From positions 1,426,001 through 1,490,000 of the forward strand of contig CATIUR010000014.1 of NCBI GenBank assembly GCA_949592205.1: 64,000 bases of DNA, given 5' to 3'. The notes under the pieces are model-generated. The model had not been told where the DNA came from. It saw only the letters and a list, made by a program, of their open reading frames with translations, and did no database searches. Of this stretch, positions 34,995-46,179 are shown piece after piece (position 1 is the first letter of the stretch; each line of letters begins with the position of its first letter). The translations under genes were made by a program, and so were the position numbers. Source of the stretch: Helichrysum umbraculigerum (lineage: Eukaryota > Streptophyta > Magnoliopsida > Asterales > Asteraceae).

Positions 34995-36125
34995 ATTGTG
35001 TTAAAGAATATAAGTTAGTAATCACTTGTTTGATTGAATTGAAAGAAATGAATATCTTAATTGGTATTTGATATTGATAATCGTGAGAATTGTTGGTGTA
35101 AATCTATTGGAATGATGGTATATAGATTTTGAGACAAGTGACTGACTTGTGTTATTATGTTGTATTCTCATATATGGAGAAGACTCAGTGATATTAGACT
35201 ACTGAGTGGACAACTGAGGTGTTGGTGAGTGGATCTGAAATCCTCAGTTTTACTTAGTTGTAACAAGTTTGGTTACAACGGGTAAACGTATTATTACTAC
35301 TTTTGGTTTGCCATGATGATTTTGGTTTAATAGTAATAATACTGTTGATAGACTGCTTAGTCCGATATGTTGATCCTGTTGAATATGTGAATATGTGATC
35401 ACTTGATATTTGGCCTTCGGGCATCAGTGTATTGAGGTCAACATGTTAATTGGGTTTGGTTACTATTGTAAAACGACAGGAATTTCCTTGTACTTATCGT
35501 TAATAGGAAATTAGGTCGTATGAGATTAGTACCAAACTATCGGTCTATTCTGTATTGGCTTTACAGATTGTGATAAGTGCTCTTGGTGAATCCCCGGGTA
35601 TTATGATATCTCAAGAGCCACCGATCCTCATTGATATGTTGTGTATTGAGATGTTATCTCATTGATATTATGTGATATTAGTTGTGTGTTCTTGGCTGAA
35701 GGTTTCCCCAAGAACCATTGATTTACTGTGATGATTTGTTTACGATTATTTATTGTAAACAAAGTTGTTATGCTAAGTTGGGCTGTTGATTACTATTCAC
35801 TCACTTAGCGTTATGCTAACCCCACCACCCCACTTCTTGCAGGTTTTTGTGTTAATACAATGGGCGGGCAAGAAGCTTGTTTGACTGGAAGGAATGTTTG
35901 ACAACTAGCGTTTACTCTGATATTTGAGTGTATAAAGTAATGTTATCTTTTGTTTTCACATAACACCCAGTTTAATGTACTTTGGTTGTATTTCATAAAA
36001 CTAGTTTGAAACAAGTTTTGAAATATCATGTTTTAAGATGTCAATATTATAAGTATAAATGATGAAATTTGGACTGACGCTTCCGATGTATTATATTTAA
36101 ATGATGGTAAATTAGGGGTGTTATA
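34995..36125 (+). repeat. LTR 3, 3' part
   Basis: Continues LTR 3 from ATTGTGTTAAAG to GGGGTGTTATA, with the conserved hairpin at 35183-35207. The following TTAGG is the right TSD of the whole array. No PBS follows, confirming that it is the terminal LTR. Confidence 0.85.
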
Positions 36126-36609
36126 TTAGGGTTTAGGGTTTGAGGTTTGGGGTTTCGCCCCCGAAACCCCAAACCTCAAACCCTAACCCCTAAACCCCAA
36201 ACCCTAAACCCTAAACGCTTTACAAAACTCTAAACCCTAAATCATACTAAAACCTAAACCTTAAACCCTACTAAACTCTAAACCCTACTAAACCCTAACC
36301 CTAAACTCTAACCTTAACCACAAATTAAATGTATAACCAATCACTAACACATGTGTTGCTAATTTGTAAAACCCACCAAAAAATGGAAGGAACAAAAAAG
36401 TTGTCGAAAGTATGCCTTGAGGGGCGACAAATCGAAGAGGAGAAAATGCTGAATTTTATTGTGCAATTTTCATGATTTTTCGACTTATCGTTTGTGAGAT
36501 ATTTAATATTTAAAAATGTGAAGGAGAGAAAATAAAGTGACACATGGCAGAAATCTGTTGGTTTCATCATTCTCACTCAAAGTTGGTGTACTCATTTGAA
36601 GTATGACCC
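36126..36609. mobile_element. Right half of telomere-like MULE MITE
   Basis: Resumes with TTAGGGTTTAGGG, switches to CCCTAAA orientation near 36162, then carries the arm block GACAAATCGAAGAGGAGAAA and the terminal CTCATTTGAAGTATGACCC, the complement of the left end at 11000. Together with 11000-11310 it forms one element of roughly 790 bp into which the LTR array jumped. Confidence 0.7.
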
Positions 36610-39084
36610 ATTAGTGTCTTAATTATCGGATTAAATAATTTAAATATAATTATCGAGCACATAATTCTTTCAGACTCCCACTTGTGCAAAGATGATTATA
36701 CTTAACTTATTAAGTTTCCTATGGCGGTCCCTAGCAAGACACATAGGATGACCGAGTCATAAGAACTCTTATACCTCACATGATTTTATTTGAATCACCC
36801 ATTCACAACGGTATATTAGAAGAGCAGCGTAACCTTTTGCAACACGATATTTACAAGAGTGCCTGACATGGACTTACTTAACCATAATACTCTTAAGATA
36901 TATTCTCATCAAACAATAGCACGTACCCCACAGTATTCAATTGATTGAGACCCTCATCTCCCCCGAAAAATACTAACAACCACTATATTGTTGGTTTTAT
37001 TGAATGTTGCTTCTAATTTCCCCAATATGAATAGTAGTTAAATTTTCCAACTATCAAAAGTTCAAAACTAGACCTATAAATGTTTGGGCCTGAATCTTAA
37101 GAGTTTGAGATATTTATGTTCGGATGTAAGAATTACTTTATAAAATATAGTCTAATAATATGACTTTCCATCATTAGTTTTGAGGTTTGATGCTTGCAGT
37201 TTACGAAAGTTACCTCCTTTGGGTAAGTTGGGTTGTTATGTATGCATCCAAGGTGAGATAATTAAATGCAATTCCATAGCTGATAATTTGGTAGGATTTA
37301 GAGCAAGTTCAAGCTATCAACAGAAATAGATGATCTCTGCATGAATTCATTCACAACGAAATAAATGGAGTCTCATTTTTACATGGGTTTGCTAGAATTG
37401 ATGGGAGCCACGTCTAACTTGTGGTGGCTTCTTTTACATAGGCGCCTCAACAAATCGGCCACATCCCAAGCCCATACGCACCATCTTAATGATGTGTGCA
37501 TGTGTTCCAGTTATGGACTCCTTAACTTTCGTATTCTTTTATATGCCATCATCGTTTGACAGACTATACTCAATCTTGAAGGAACTACCATTAATTCTCT
37601 TTTTATTTTTGTTTTTGTCTGTGTAGGGATCAATTGCAGTATTGGGTTTAACTGTTTAAGGCAGCTCAAGTGAAGAAACACAGTAACAAGTCACGCAAAA
37701 TACGTTATCGATGGATATAAAATAAACTCTTAACCAGGGGCAATTTTCATATATGTTACTTCTAAATCCCAATCCCAATCCAAATCGAATATCTATTTAT
37801 GTTTTCTTGTGATAGGATGTTCTACAAATTACAAAGTGAGATATTGAATAACCAAGTGAAAAAGGAAATTGTTTGTGTGTGTGAAGCGTATGAGTAGGTT
37901 AGAATTATATACGTACACTTTATGTTTTAGTGTTAGTTAATCATGAACCAAGTTAGGACAACATTTTTTGTCATGCTCGGTCGACATATATGTATTCGAC
38001 AGTTAATTTACCTATAGAATCAACCCTTCGATGAGAATGAACAGTAATGATAGAGAATTCTATTTTGTTTTCTCTTTAATAATATAAATTCTTTTACATT
38101 TACAAGTGAAGGGATAAATTTAGATGTGGGCTTAGTTGGGCAGCAATCTTTTTCACATGGCCCGATTTGTAGCCCAAATACGTATTATCAATTCTTCAAG
38201 TAATCTCATGATAAATTGTTCCATATCTCAAGATATTTTTTGGTATTTTACATTTACTAATTAATCATGATATATCGCACTAACGAATATTTGATGGTAT
38301 ACATTGTGGCTTTTTTGTTGAACCAAGTTTTATTAATAAAATAATTCCAACATTACAAGTGATGTATTATTCTCCCTTTGTTATCAATTCACGGAGTAAT
38401 CTGTCAATATATCGCGATATTTTAAGGGGTATTTTAGTAATTTTCCTATAGAAACATGAAAAATTGAACTCTCATGAGAAATTTGAGGGTAATATTGTCT
38501 TTTAAATGTGGCCACTTTTCACCACTTTCAACATAAAAGTATAAAACTATACAATGTATTTCTGAAATATCTTAATAATCATTTGGACATTCTTCTTTCT
38601 ATCTCTACCTTCTTACTTTTCTTTCTATCTAAATCTTAAACAAAAACCCATCACCTCCTCTTCTACTCTGTATCTACAAAGTGCTTTCTAGACATTTTTT
38701 TGGAGCTTTGTTTTGGTCGAGGCTTATTTGATAACATCAATGTTTGTATATATTTTTAAGGTATTCGTGTATTAAACTATTATTATGTTATGAGGCATTA
38801 CACTCTTTTTTTTTTTTTAATTAAACTTCACATCTTGCTTTGGTAGTGTTTTTAGTTATGTGTTCTTGAATTAGAGTTTTCCATTAATTTTACTTTTAGG
38901 GGTTCTTTTTGTTGCCATTTTTTTTTTATCAAATTTTGGAAGTTTATTTGTGATTTACGGTCTCAAGTAGGCTCATTTAGCGGTGGCAGGTTGTGTTATG
39001 GTGTTTTGTGGTGGTGGATAAATTATGAATCTAGATGTTGATGAACAATTGCACACATTTTTATTTTATAATACATAAATCATG
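36610..39084. other. Noncoding intergenic stretch
   Basis: Nothing I can annotate firmly. The portion 36680-36990 (TCAGACTCCCACTTGTGC) resembles decayed LTR-retrotransposon 3' sequence. A short plus-strand reading near 37187-37290 (DACSLRKLPPLGK) weakly recalls a pentatricopeptide repeat fragment. There are no extended ORFs. Confidence 0.3.
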
Positions 39085-39680
39085 AAACTTTTTTTAGAAA
39101 AAGCTGACAAAATTACCATAAAAAATCAGCGATAATACACAATCCAACGATACACAACATAACCACAAACTGACCCCAAGCTACCCAAGCATCATTCTAC
39201 AAGATGTAAGATGAGGCCAACAGCTACAAATACGGACAAATACAGCTAAGACTAGAGACCAAATACTACTAATGTACCTTACACCAAAAAAATAAAAAAT
39301 AAAAATGGACTATACAATCTAGAACTAAAAATGACGGCAGAATATAACTCAAATACATCATGTAGAAAACTAGTAGGCTTGGCCCAACAAAACAAATCAA
39401 TTTTGAGCCCATGAACTAACCAAATAAACTGAAACAAAAACTCCAGAAGCATAGTGCCAGAGGCCCAGAATTATATACGACCAACAGGAACTTTTTTCCA
39501 TTCATTCCACTCGATTCTTGCATTTTTGTCTCTAGCCGTGATCCACCCAAAAGTCCTGACATGAATTTCTTCAAATAAATCTGGAATTACTTTATTCTTT
39601 GACTTGAAAACGTTTATATTTCTAAAGCTCCACCACACATAAAACTTTTTGACTTTTTGTAAATGATCCCAACCCTTCAT
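39085..39680 (-). mobile_element. LINE 3' fragment
   Basis: Minus-strand reading from 39680 gives FRNINVFKSKNKVIPDLFEE, homologous to the C-terminus of the LINE at 3346-5330 (RNNKVFKSPQDVIPDLFKE), followed by a 3' UTR ending near 39085 in GCTTTTTCTAAAAAAAG. It is strongly 5'-truncated, with only about 70 codons left. Confidence 0.7.
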
Positions 39681-39795
39681 GCATAATTATATCCTTCAAG
39701 ATAGTTTTATAAACGGTTTACAAAATAAAAATAAAAACATGTGTAACAAGTTAGCTTTTCGTTCTACATAGAAGATTTTGTTATTTCATATTTAC

Positions 39796-39829
39796 GCCCT
39801 CGTAACGCGAGGGCAAGTAAAAAATCTAG
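39796..39829 (+). mobile_element. Helitron-like 3' terminus
   Basis: The hairpin GCCCTCG-TAACG-CGAGGGC (39796-39814) is followed 11 bases later by CTAG (39826-39829) and T. This is the clearest of the Helitron-type ends in the window. The 5' end was not identified. Confidence 0.55.
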
Positions 39830-39830
39830 T

Positions 39831-41040
39831 ACCCCTAAATCCACACATGAAGTGTGACTTTTTTTTTCTTTCTAGTTTTTTTTTTTTTCGTTTTCTCTTT
39901 TTCTTTTTTCTAAACATTAAATAGATGAAAATCTAAAGCACACTGAAAATAAACAAAACCCTTTAATTCTTTTAACCATAGTGACATCTCAGTTTTAAGG
40001 GCTATAAGATTTAGAATACGGTTACTATGTTATATTTTTATGGGAAAATAATCCGTAATGTTGAACTTTACGATTTGAAATGTAATGTTAGTATTAATGT
40101 ATGGGTCATTCATGTAAGTATAAAAAAGTTGAAAGATAAAAAATGTAAAGTATTTGTTTTGTGAGACTCCTCCCAATGGATGACACAAACTGACGCGTCA
40201 GTTTGTGCCACCTCTGCGCCACATCAGCTTTTTCCCTAACTGACACAAACTGACATTTCACTGCCTACAGTAACATCACTTCCCTTTTTTTCAGGGCCCC
40301 ACACAATATTTACTTTATTTATTTAATACAAAAACTTAAATAACACATTTTCATTTTATAAATTAAAAACATTACATTAATATAAAATAAAATATTACAA
40401 TTCCTAAAAAAAGAAAAAAATTACATTTATTGAAAATTAAAAATACAACTAGTTGGTATCGGATTGTTTATTAGGTTGTTCCACATATCTTGCTCGGTAG
40501 ATTGATTTCGCCTCATTTTTTTGGAGATGAATTTGGTATAAAAGTTGTAGAAAATTGGTATAAAAGTGATGAAAAAATGGTTGAAAGAGATGAAATGGAA
40601 AGAATATTAAAGTTGTAGAATGTTGTGGGGGAAAATGGTTGGAATATGTTTGTATTTATAGTGTATGTAAAAAGTAAAAAATAAAAATAAAAAATTAAGT
40701 TTTTTTTTTTTACCGTTTGGCCCCAACGTCCCTTTTTTTTAATTTTTTTGTTTTTTTAATCCGTTGAAGACACCGACGTGGGCCCCCCCTTTCCTCTCCC
40801 ACGTCGCTTTGGCGACGCTCGGAACCGACGGCAACCAACCGACGTCCCGTGCCTATGGCGTCGGTTGTCACCGACGCTCGAGCCGACGTCCCCATAGGGA
40901 CCAGTCTGATTGATCAACATTACAATTGAATTGTATGTATCCTTTTTTTTATTCCTTTTTCAATCCTTTCATTTATTACGTACATGTTTAAAAATTGTTT
41001 TTATAAACAACATAATTCGTTCATGTTTATCAAAGGGTTT
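39831..41040. other. Noncoding with GC-rich, palindromic MITE-like segment
   Basis: Contains a perfect 24-bp palindrome at 40184-40207 (CACAAACTGACG and its complement) and an isolated GC-rich stretch (about 40725-40905) with repeated ACCGACG/CGTCGG motifs. Loosely complementary ends (about 40162 and 40900-40917) suggest a PIF/Harbinger-like MITE of about 750 bp, but no TSD could be fixed. Confidence 0.35.
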
Positions 41041-41291
41041 GTAGGTATGTCTTTCTTAAAACAACAACAACAACAATAATAATAATAATAATAATAAAAA
41101 ATATTAGTTCATATGTCATTTATCTTATAGACCGGCAAACACCCTAAACCATATTATGTTAGACACTTTTTTCTCCGTACGCATATATACATTTAGTTTC
41201 GCATGAGACATGAATACACACCATTAATTTCATTTATTGGCCAAAAGATGAGATCATTAGAGTATAATAATAATCTAAAGAATGGGAGTAC

Positions 41292-41292
<1 letters not shown>

Positions 41293-41335
<43 letters not shown>

Positions 41336-41352
41336 GAATAATAAGAATAATA
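41293..41352. repeat. (AAT)n microsatellite
   Basis: About 18 AAT/ATA trinucleotides, becoming AATAAG at the right. It abuts the foldback element at 41353. Confidence 0.85.
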
Positions 41353-41574
41353 AGAGGTGGCAATTTAAGACCCATGGGTCTAGTTGGGTTTTTCTAATTT
41401 TTATAGATGGGTCTAATTGGGTAATTAAAATAAGACCCAAGTATATCATTATTACCTGTTGGGTCATAATGAGTAATAATGATATACTTGAGCATTTTTT
41501 TAATTACCCAACTAGACCCATCTATAAAAAATAGAATAACCTAACTAGACTCATGGGTCTTAGATTGCCACCTC
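41353..41574. mobile_element. Foldback MITE (hairpin over its whole length)
   Basis: The left arm starts AGAGGTGGCAATTTAAGACC and the right arm is its complement, ending CATTGCCACCTCT-like sequence. The two arms of about 105 bp match along nearly their full length (GATGGGTCTAATTGGGTAAT and its complement). Microsatellites on both sides hide any TSD. The ends resemble hAT-type MITEs. Confidence 0.65.
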
Positions 41575-41575
41575 T

Positions 41576-41577
41576 AA

Positions 41578-41637
<60 letters not shown>
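41576..41637. repeat. (GAT)n microsatellite
   Basis: About 20 perfect GAT/ATG trinucleotides immediately right of the foldback MITE. Confidence 0.9.
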
Positions 41638-41639
41638 TT

Positions 41640-42405
41640 TATTTTTAACTCGTATTTCAGTTTTAGTAAATTTTGATTTGGTCATTTGGTTATTATATAA
41701 GTATTTTTTTCAAGATAGTGATATTATTTTTATACATATCGATCACATTGATCGAATATATTGGTTGCGGAATTGAACGATCATCAAACAAGAGTGATGC
41801 GGGCCCTAACGTGGAGGATCGGGCCCTTATGTTTCTAGCGGTCCATGATCGGGTGACAAAAGGGGCTTCACGAAAATGGTCATAATTTGAGCTACGAGGC
41901 CCCGTTTTAGGTCCATGACCTGTCGAATCGAAGCTTGGAGCGATGATCACTGCGTCATAAGCAGCTGTAGGCGGCTTACCCACTTTTGAGGCCCAAAAAC
42001 GCTTTCTGGAAGGAGTTATGGACACTTTTATGTTTATTATGTTTATTTTTAGGTTTTGTTTTTGGGCCTGTGTTTGGCTCGTTGCTCTTTTTAGGCCCAT
42101 TCAAATTTTTGCTTTTTATTTTGGGTTTTCTTGCGCACATGAAAAAACTAGTTGTCATTTTTATGAAAAAATTGAATTTTCTCTCAAGTTGTGTTTATCA
42201 ACTGAATTGAAACAATCCTAACCGTGGTATTCTTTGAATCAAAACGTGTGTTGGAAGAGGTTAATTTGTTATGTGAATCAACAAGTTTAATCTTTGTTTT
42301 GTTTATTTGTACACTGTATCAACGAGTACCAATCAAACTCAAGTATGAACCTAAGTCTCGAATTCTATATTATAAATTAGTTATTGAATCAGAAAGCATT
42401 GTCAG
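41640..42405. other. Unclassified, possibly solo-LTR-like sequence
   Basis: A moderately GC-rich block (about 41800-42080) with ORFs open in several frames, but no domain in any. Its texture (GGCCCAAAAACGC, AGGCCCATTCAAA) resembles plant LTR leader sequence. No TG..CA ends or TSD were identified. Confidence 0.25.
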
Positions 42406-42487
42406 TTAGTTGTAACATCCCGCCTTACCATGACCACAATATTGTCCGCTTTGCCCGCAGGCTCACGGCTTTGTTCTTGGAGACCAC

Positions 42488-42540
42488 ACTTCCCAGGAGG
42501 TCACCCATCCTGGAATTGACTCGCTCGAGCACGCTTAACA
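42488..42540 (-). repeat. 5S rRNA-like domain in Cassandra 3' LTR
   Basis: Complement of the plant 5S internal region, with GTTAAGCGTGCT at the right and CCTCCTGGGAAGT at the left. It is embedded in an LTR and diverges outside this core, so it is not a functional 5S gene. Confidence 0.8.
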
Positions 42541-42835
42541 GCGGTGTTCTCGCGACAATCTGCAACCTGTGGTCCCAAAACGCGTTGTGTCATGTAAGGC
42601 CAAGATATTACTTATAATCCCAGCATCTCTCATGTCCTTGGCACTTTGGCAGATGTGGGATACGCCTAAGGCACCATCACCCCCCCGCAGGGACTCATCG
42701 TCCTCGATGAGGTTTGCCCCACCATCTCCGTCGGCACATGAGTTGCTCTGATACCACTTGTAACATCCCGCCTTACCATGACCACAATATTGTCCGCTTT
42801 GCCCGCAGGCTCACGGCTTTGTTCTTGGAGACCAC

Positions 42836-42888
42836 ACTTCCCAGGAGGTCACCCATCCTGGAATTGACTCGCTCGAGCACGCTTAACA
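42836..42888 (-). repeat. 5S rRNA-like domain in Cassandra 5' LTR
   Basis: Same 5S-derived segment as at 42488-42540, apparently identical, in the upstream LTR where it could drive Pol III initiation. Confidence 0.8.
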
Positions 42889-43031
42889 GCGGTGTTCTCG
42901 CGACAATCTGCAACCTGTGGTCCCAAAACGCGTTGTGTCATGTAAGGCCAAGATATTACTTATAATCCCAGCATCTCTCATGTCCTTGGCACTTTGGCAG
43001 ATGTGGGATACGCCTAAGGCACCATGTTAGT

Positions 43032-44786
43032 AATCAACAATAACAAGCTTAATTAATAACAATAACACAAAATCAAACCCCAATTTCGAATTATCACCAA
43101 GAACATCAAAACCCCCAATTTCTAGGGTTCATGATTGAAGATTTAGAGACTTACTAGTAGCATAGAAAGGATTAGGGAGTGATAATCTTCATGTTAGAAG
43201 CTTGAATCCGAATTTTGTAGCTCCAATTTGATGTTCTCTTCAAGTTTTAAGTTAGGGTTTGAAGTAGGGTTCTTGAGTTTTATAGGAAATTTGATGATTT
43301 TGATGGGTTAATGGTGATTATTATAAATTAATGATTGATATTAGTTGAAATGGTGTTAATATGTGTTAGTATGAAGGTTAGTAGCTTTAATCTAACCTAA
43401 TAATGAATTAATCAAGTTGTGTGATTATAATTCAAGTGGAATTTGTGAAAGTGTGATGATTAGGTGTTAATCACCTTGATTTATAACAACAAGAGGTTGT
43501 TATAGTGTTATTAGTGAAAGATGAACTAGTATATGAAGTTTTATTCATTGAAGCTAAGATGATTATGATGATGATCATGAGTTAGTAATGGAATAATGAA
43601 AGAGATAAATAGTGAATTCTTAATATATGAGGTTAATAGTTTAATTATATTGATTAACTATAGTTGAGGTGGATTAACAATGATTAATGTGAACTAAGGT
43701 GATAAGTTGATTATAATTATCATGATTTATTAGTGATGGTGAACTAGTGAAGTTAAATTGGTTATTATTAATCTTGGATTGAATTGTGTTAAATGACTAT
43801 AAGTCATAATTTGAAAAGTTGGGTGCTTGAATCAAGTATAACCAATTCCATGGGAGTGATGGATTGATGATTTGGATTAACTAATTATTGAGTTGTAAAT
43901 ACTTGATTGAGTTATTTAGATTTTGATTACATTATGTGATAGTATTTCACATTGATACAAGTAACTGACTTGTGTATTTTGTTGTATTTCCAGATATGGA
44001 GAAGACTCAGTGATATTAGAATACTGAGTGGGCGACTATGGTAGTCGGTGAGTGGACTTTGATCTCTCACTATAATTTAGTGATCACTATTGTGGTTACT
44101 TCAAGTGTTAAGTGTTATTCCTGTGTTAAATTGAATTGTGAGTTGTGTTAAAGTGTTAAAGTGTTAAGTGTTAAGTGACATATTTGGTAACTGTGTTAAT
44201 AGAGGTCAACTATGTTGGACTGTGTGGTTACAGGTTAGTCAACACAAGGGTTGTGAACATTTGTTGTAAGTAAGGCTTGTGTTGACTAAAGGTAACAAAC
44301 AGTTATCGGTTAACCACTGTATTGGCCTGCAGTTGGTGTAAGTGTCGCTTGGTGGGCCACCGCGGCTGAGGGCGCCACAAGGGCCACCGATCCTCTGGTG
44401 ATGTTGAGTCAAAGTGTTAAATGTGGTGAACTCATAGTGTTAAACTAGGTTGTATTGTTAGTGATGAGTTAACTCACTTAGCTTCGTGCTAATCCCTCGT
44501 TGTTTACTCCTTGCATGTTAATATCTTTTGTTATGGGCGGGTCAAGGAGTAACTGAAGAATGTTTGACTAGGATTACTCTGATTATTATTTAATATAGTT
44601 TAAAATGTTTGATTATATAATGTCCCGGATATAAAGGATTGTGTTTGGTAAACGTTAATAATCAATACTTAGAACTTAGGTAATGGAAGATGACGACATG
44701 TCATTTTATGTATATATATATGTTTTGGGACTTGAGCTTCCGCATTGTTTAAAAAAAAAAACAGTTGTAAATTCTGGGGCGTTATA
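43032..44786 (+). repeat. Rearranged solo LTR, related to the array's family (family B)
   Basis: From about 43256 to 44786 the sequence is plus-oriented and matches the complement of the LTR at 61462-63702: hairpin ACTCAGT..ACTGAGT at 44005-44029, GCCACCGATCCTC near 44387, terminus GGGGCGTTATA. The first part (43032 to about 43250) has the opposite orientation, matching 63130-63350 directly, so about 220 bp of the LTR is inverted. No PBS or PPT flanks it. The Cassandra element sits at its left border. Confidence 0.7.
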
Positions 44787-44787
44787 T

Positions 44788-45141
44788 TAGTCATGCACAA
44801 AAACTGGTTTTTACAAAACCCGACCCTAAACCGGTTTTTTGTCAAAGTCAACAAACCGGGTTTGACTCAACCCGAACCGGTTTTAAACCGGTTTGTTGAC
44901 CGGGTCGTTGACCGGTTTGTTGACTTTTTTCGGTTTTTTCCGGGTTTTTTTCGGTTTTTCAAACTCGAACCGGTTTCAAACCGGTTTCAACCCGGTTTGA
45001 AAACCCCATATCCAAAACCGGTTCCAAACCGCCGGTTTTATGAAAACTTGAACCGGTTTGGTCAAAACCGGTTCTTGACCGGGTCGGGTTTCGGGTTTGA
45101 CCGGGTCGGGTTGGTCAAACCGGTTTTTTTGTGCACCCCTA
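44788..45141. mobile_element. hAT-like MITE rich in ACCGGTTT
   Basis: The ends TGCACAAAAACTGG and CCGGTTTTTTTGTGCA are inverted repeats with a TAGGGGTGCA-like terminus on the right. The 350-bp interior is a dense array of ACCGGTTT and AACCGGG motifs on both strands. TSDs are not clear. The ORF across it is an artefact of the repeats. Confidence 0.6.
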
Positions 45142-46075
45142 TTGTCAGTGACTCACTATGGTTGTTCTTCAAAAGATCGATGCATAAAAAAGATATATCT
45201 GTATTCAAAGGCTAGAGTTATTATCAATTCATCATCATATTGGTTAGAGGAGTAGTTGGACGGTAGCTAGATTGGGCCATAGGTCGACCATATGACCATG
45301 TGAAAGCCCAGCCCATTTAGTGATGATTTAGATTACGAGTGGCTGCACGCCTGCACTGCACCTTCTTTATGTTAAAATGAATAAATGTTTTTCTTTTTTA
45401 TTATTTTTTATTTTTTAACCTTAGATTTGGACACCAACTTTGGTGGGCCACTATTCCATGGGGACCAAACTAATAAATAAACTTACATGATATATAAACT
45501 CTAATAACAAAACTAATGGTGTTACCACCTTTTTCCTCTAGGCAAATCTGCCACGAGGATAAAAAACAAACATTAATAGCGTAAAACATATGCCCAGTGG
45601 TATATGTTACCGAAAGGGAATTCGCTAACAAAATATGTTACACCCGTATGCCAGGATAACTATACTATAAAACCTACGGGCGCAGCGTATCTTCGTGGGG
45701 ACCATGAAGAATATTCACAGAATCAAAGTGAACGGCCAAGATCACATTTAGAAATGACACACGTAATGGACGGCATCTACTCAATGAAAGATTACATGGA
45801 AAGGAAGGGTGACACAAGTATAAATAGGGGTTCATCTTCTTCATTGAGAGGTTCATCTTCTACACTTTAAAATATACTCATTCATTACTTTAAAATCATG
45901 GAAGCTTATTCTCACGCCGGAGGTGAATTACGGGGACCCTCCCCGTATTTCACTTGACTTAGCGTGTTACTGTTTTGCAGGTCTCTGTGGTCGGAGATCT
46001 TCCTGAACAGGATTTGTGGAGTCTTAAGCGTGTACGAGCTGATCGTACAAACAAAAACGCAGTCCTAAATTACTC
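45142..46075 (+). other. Probable LTR fragment with promoter-like core
   Basis: Contains a TATA-like GTATAAATAGG near 45818, a transcript-leader-like TTCATCTTCTTCATTGAGAGG, and a C/G-rich stem TACGGGGACCCTCCCCGTA (about 45929-45947) before TTTTGCAGGT. That combination recalls Ty3/gypsy Tat/Ogre-type LTRs. The 88-codon ORF at 45604 overlaps this promoter region and shows no domain. The borders are uncertain. Confidence 0.4.
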
Positions 46076-46179
46076 GGGGTATGAAGTATGAACAGTAGTC
46101 ATAATTTCCAGAAATGTATATGGGTATATATGGTTGTATCTCTCAATCATAACTTTTATATTGTAAATAAAACTGTAGA

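Larger units (their letters stand above)
11311..36125 (+). mobile_element. Tandem noncoding LTR retrotransposon array (3 LTRs, 2 internals)
   Basis: A noncoding (LARD-like) LTR retrotransposon arranged as LTR (11311-13466), internal (13467-17266), LTR (17267-19427), internal (19428-23234), LTR (23235-24270 plus 34995-36125). One 5-bp duplication, TTAGG, flanks the whole array (11306-11310, 36126-36130). Each internal starts with a primer-binding site matching initiator tRNA-Met (TGGTATCAGAGC at 13470 and 19431) and ends with a purine tract preceded by GATTTCGAGGACGAAATC. The PPT neighbourhood resembles the integrase tail of Ty3/gypsy elements, but no gag, RT or integrase domain is present. 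The copies are almost identical by eye. The third LTR is interrupted by the copia element at 24271-34994. The arrangement suggests unequal or ectopic LTR recombination. Confidence 0.85.
42411..43026 (-). mobile_element. Cassandra-type TRIM with 5S rRNA-like LTRs
   Basis: Two nearly identical 263-bp LTRs (42411-42673 and 42759-43021) flank an internal region of only about 85 bp. On the minus strand the order is 5' LTR (43021-42759), PBS TGGTATCAGAGC (42756-42745), short spacer, purine tract GCGGGGGGG, 3' LTR (42673-42411). TTAGT flanks the element (42406-42410, 43027-43031). Each LTR, read on the minus strand, contains GTTAAGCGTGCT and GGATGGGTGACCTCCTGGGA, the conserved internal region of plant 5S rRNA (Pol III box C region). 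It encodes no protein. This combination defines Cassandra elements. Confidence 0.9.

Noticed and set aside
37187..37300. Pentatricopeptide repeat gene fragment
   Set aside because: Only about 35 codons with weak resemblance (DACSLRKLPPLGK) and no second repeat; too little to annotate.
41693..42100. 135-codon ORF in the unclassified block
   Set aside because: Overlapping ORFs in several frames on both strands and no recognisable domain; looks like LTR-type noncoding DNA.
42488..42540. 5S rRNA gene
   Set aside because: Only an internal 5S-like segment is present, inside duplicated LTRs with PBS and TSD; it belongs to a Cassandra element.
44745..45215. 156-codon ORF rich in NRF and KPV repeats
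   Set aside because: It translates the ACCGGTTT array of a hAT-like MITE; the repetitive protein is an artefact.
45604..45870. 88-codon ORF
   Set aside because: It overlaps a TATA-box-containing LTR-like promoter and has no domain.
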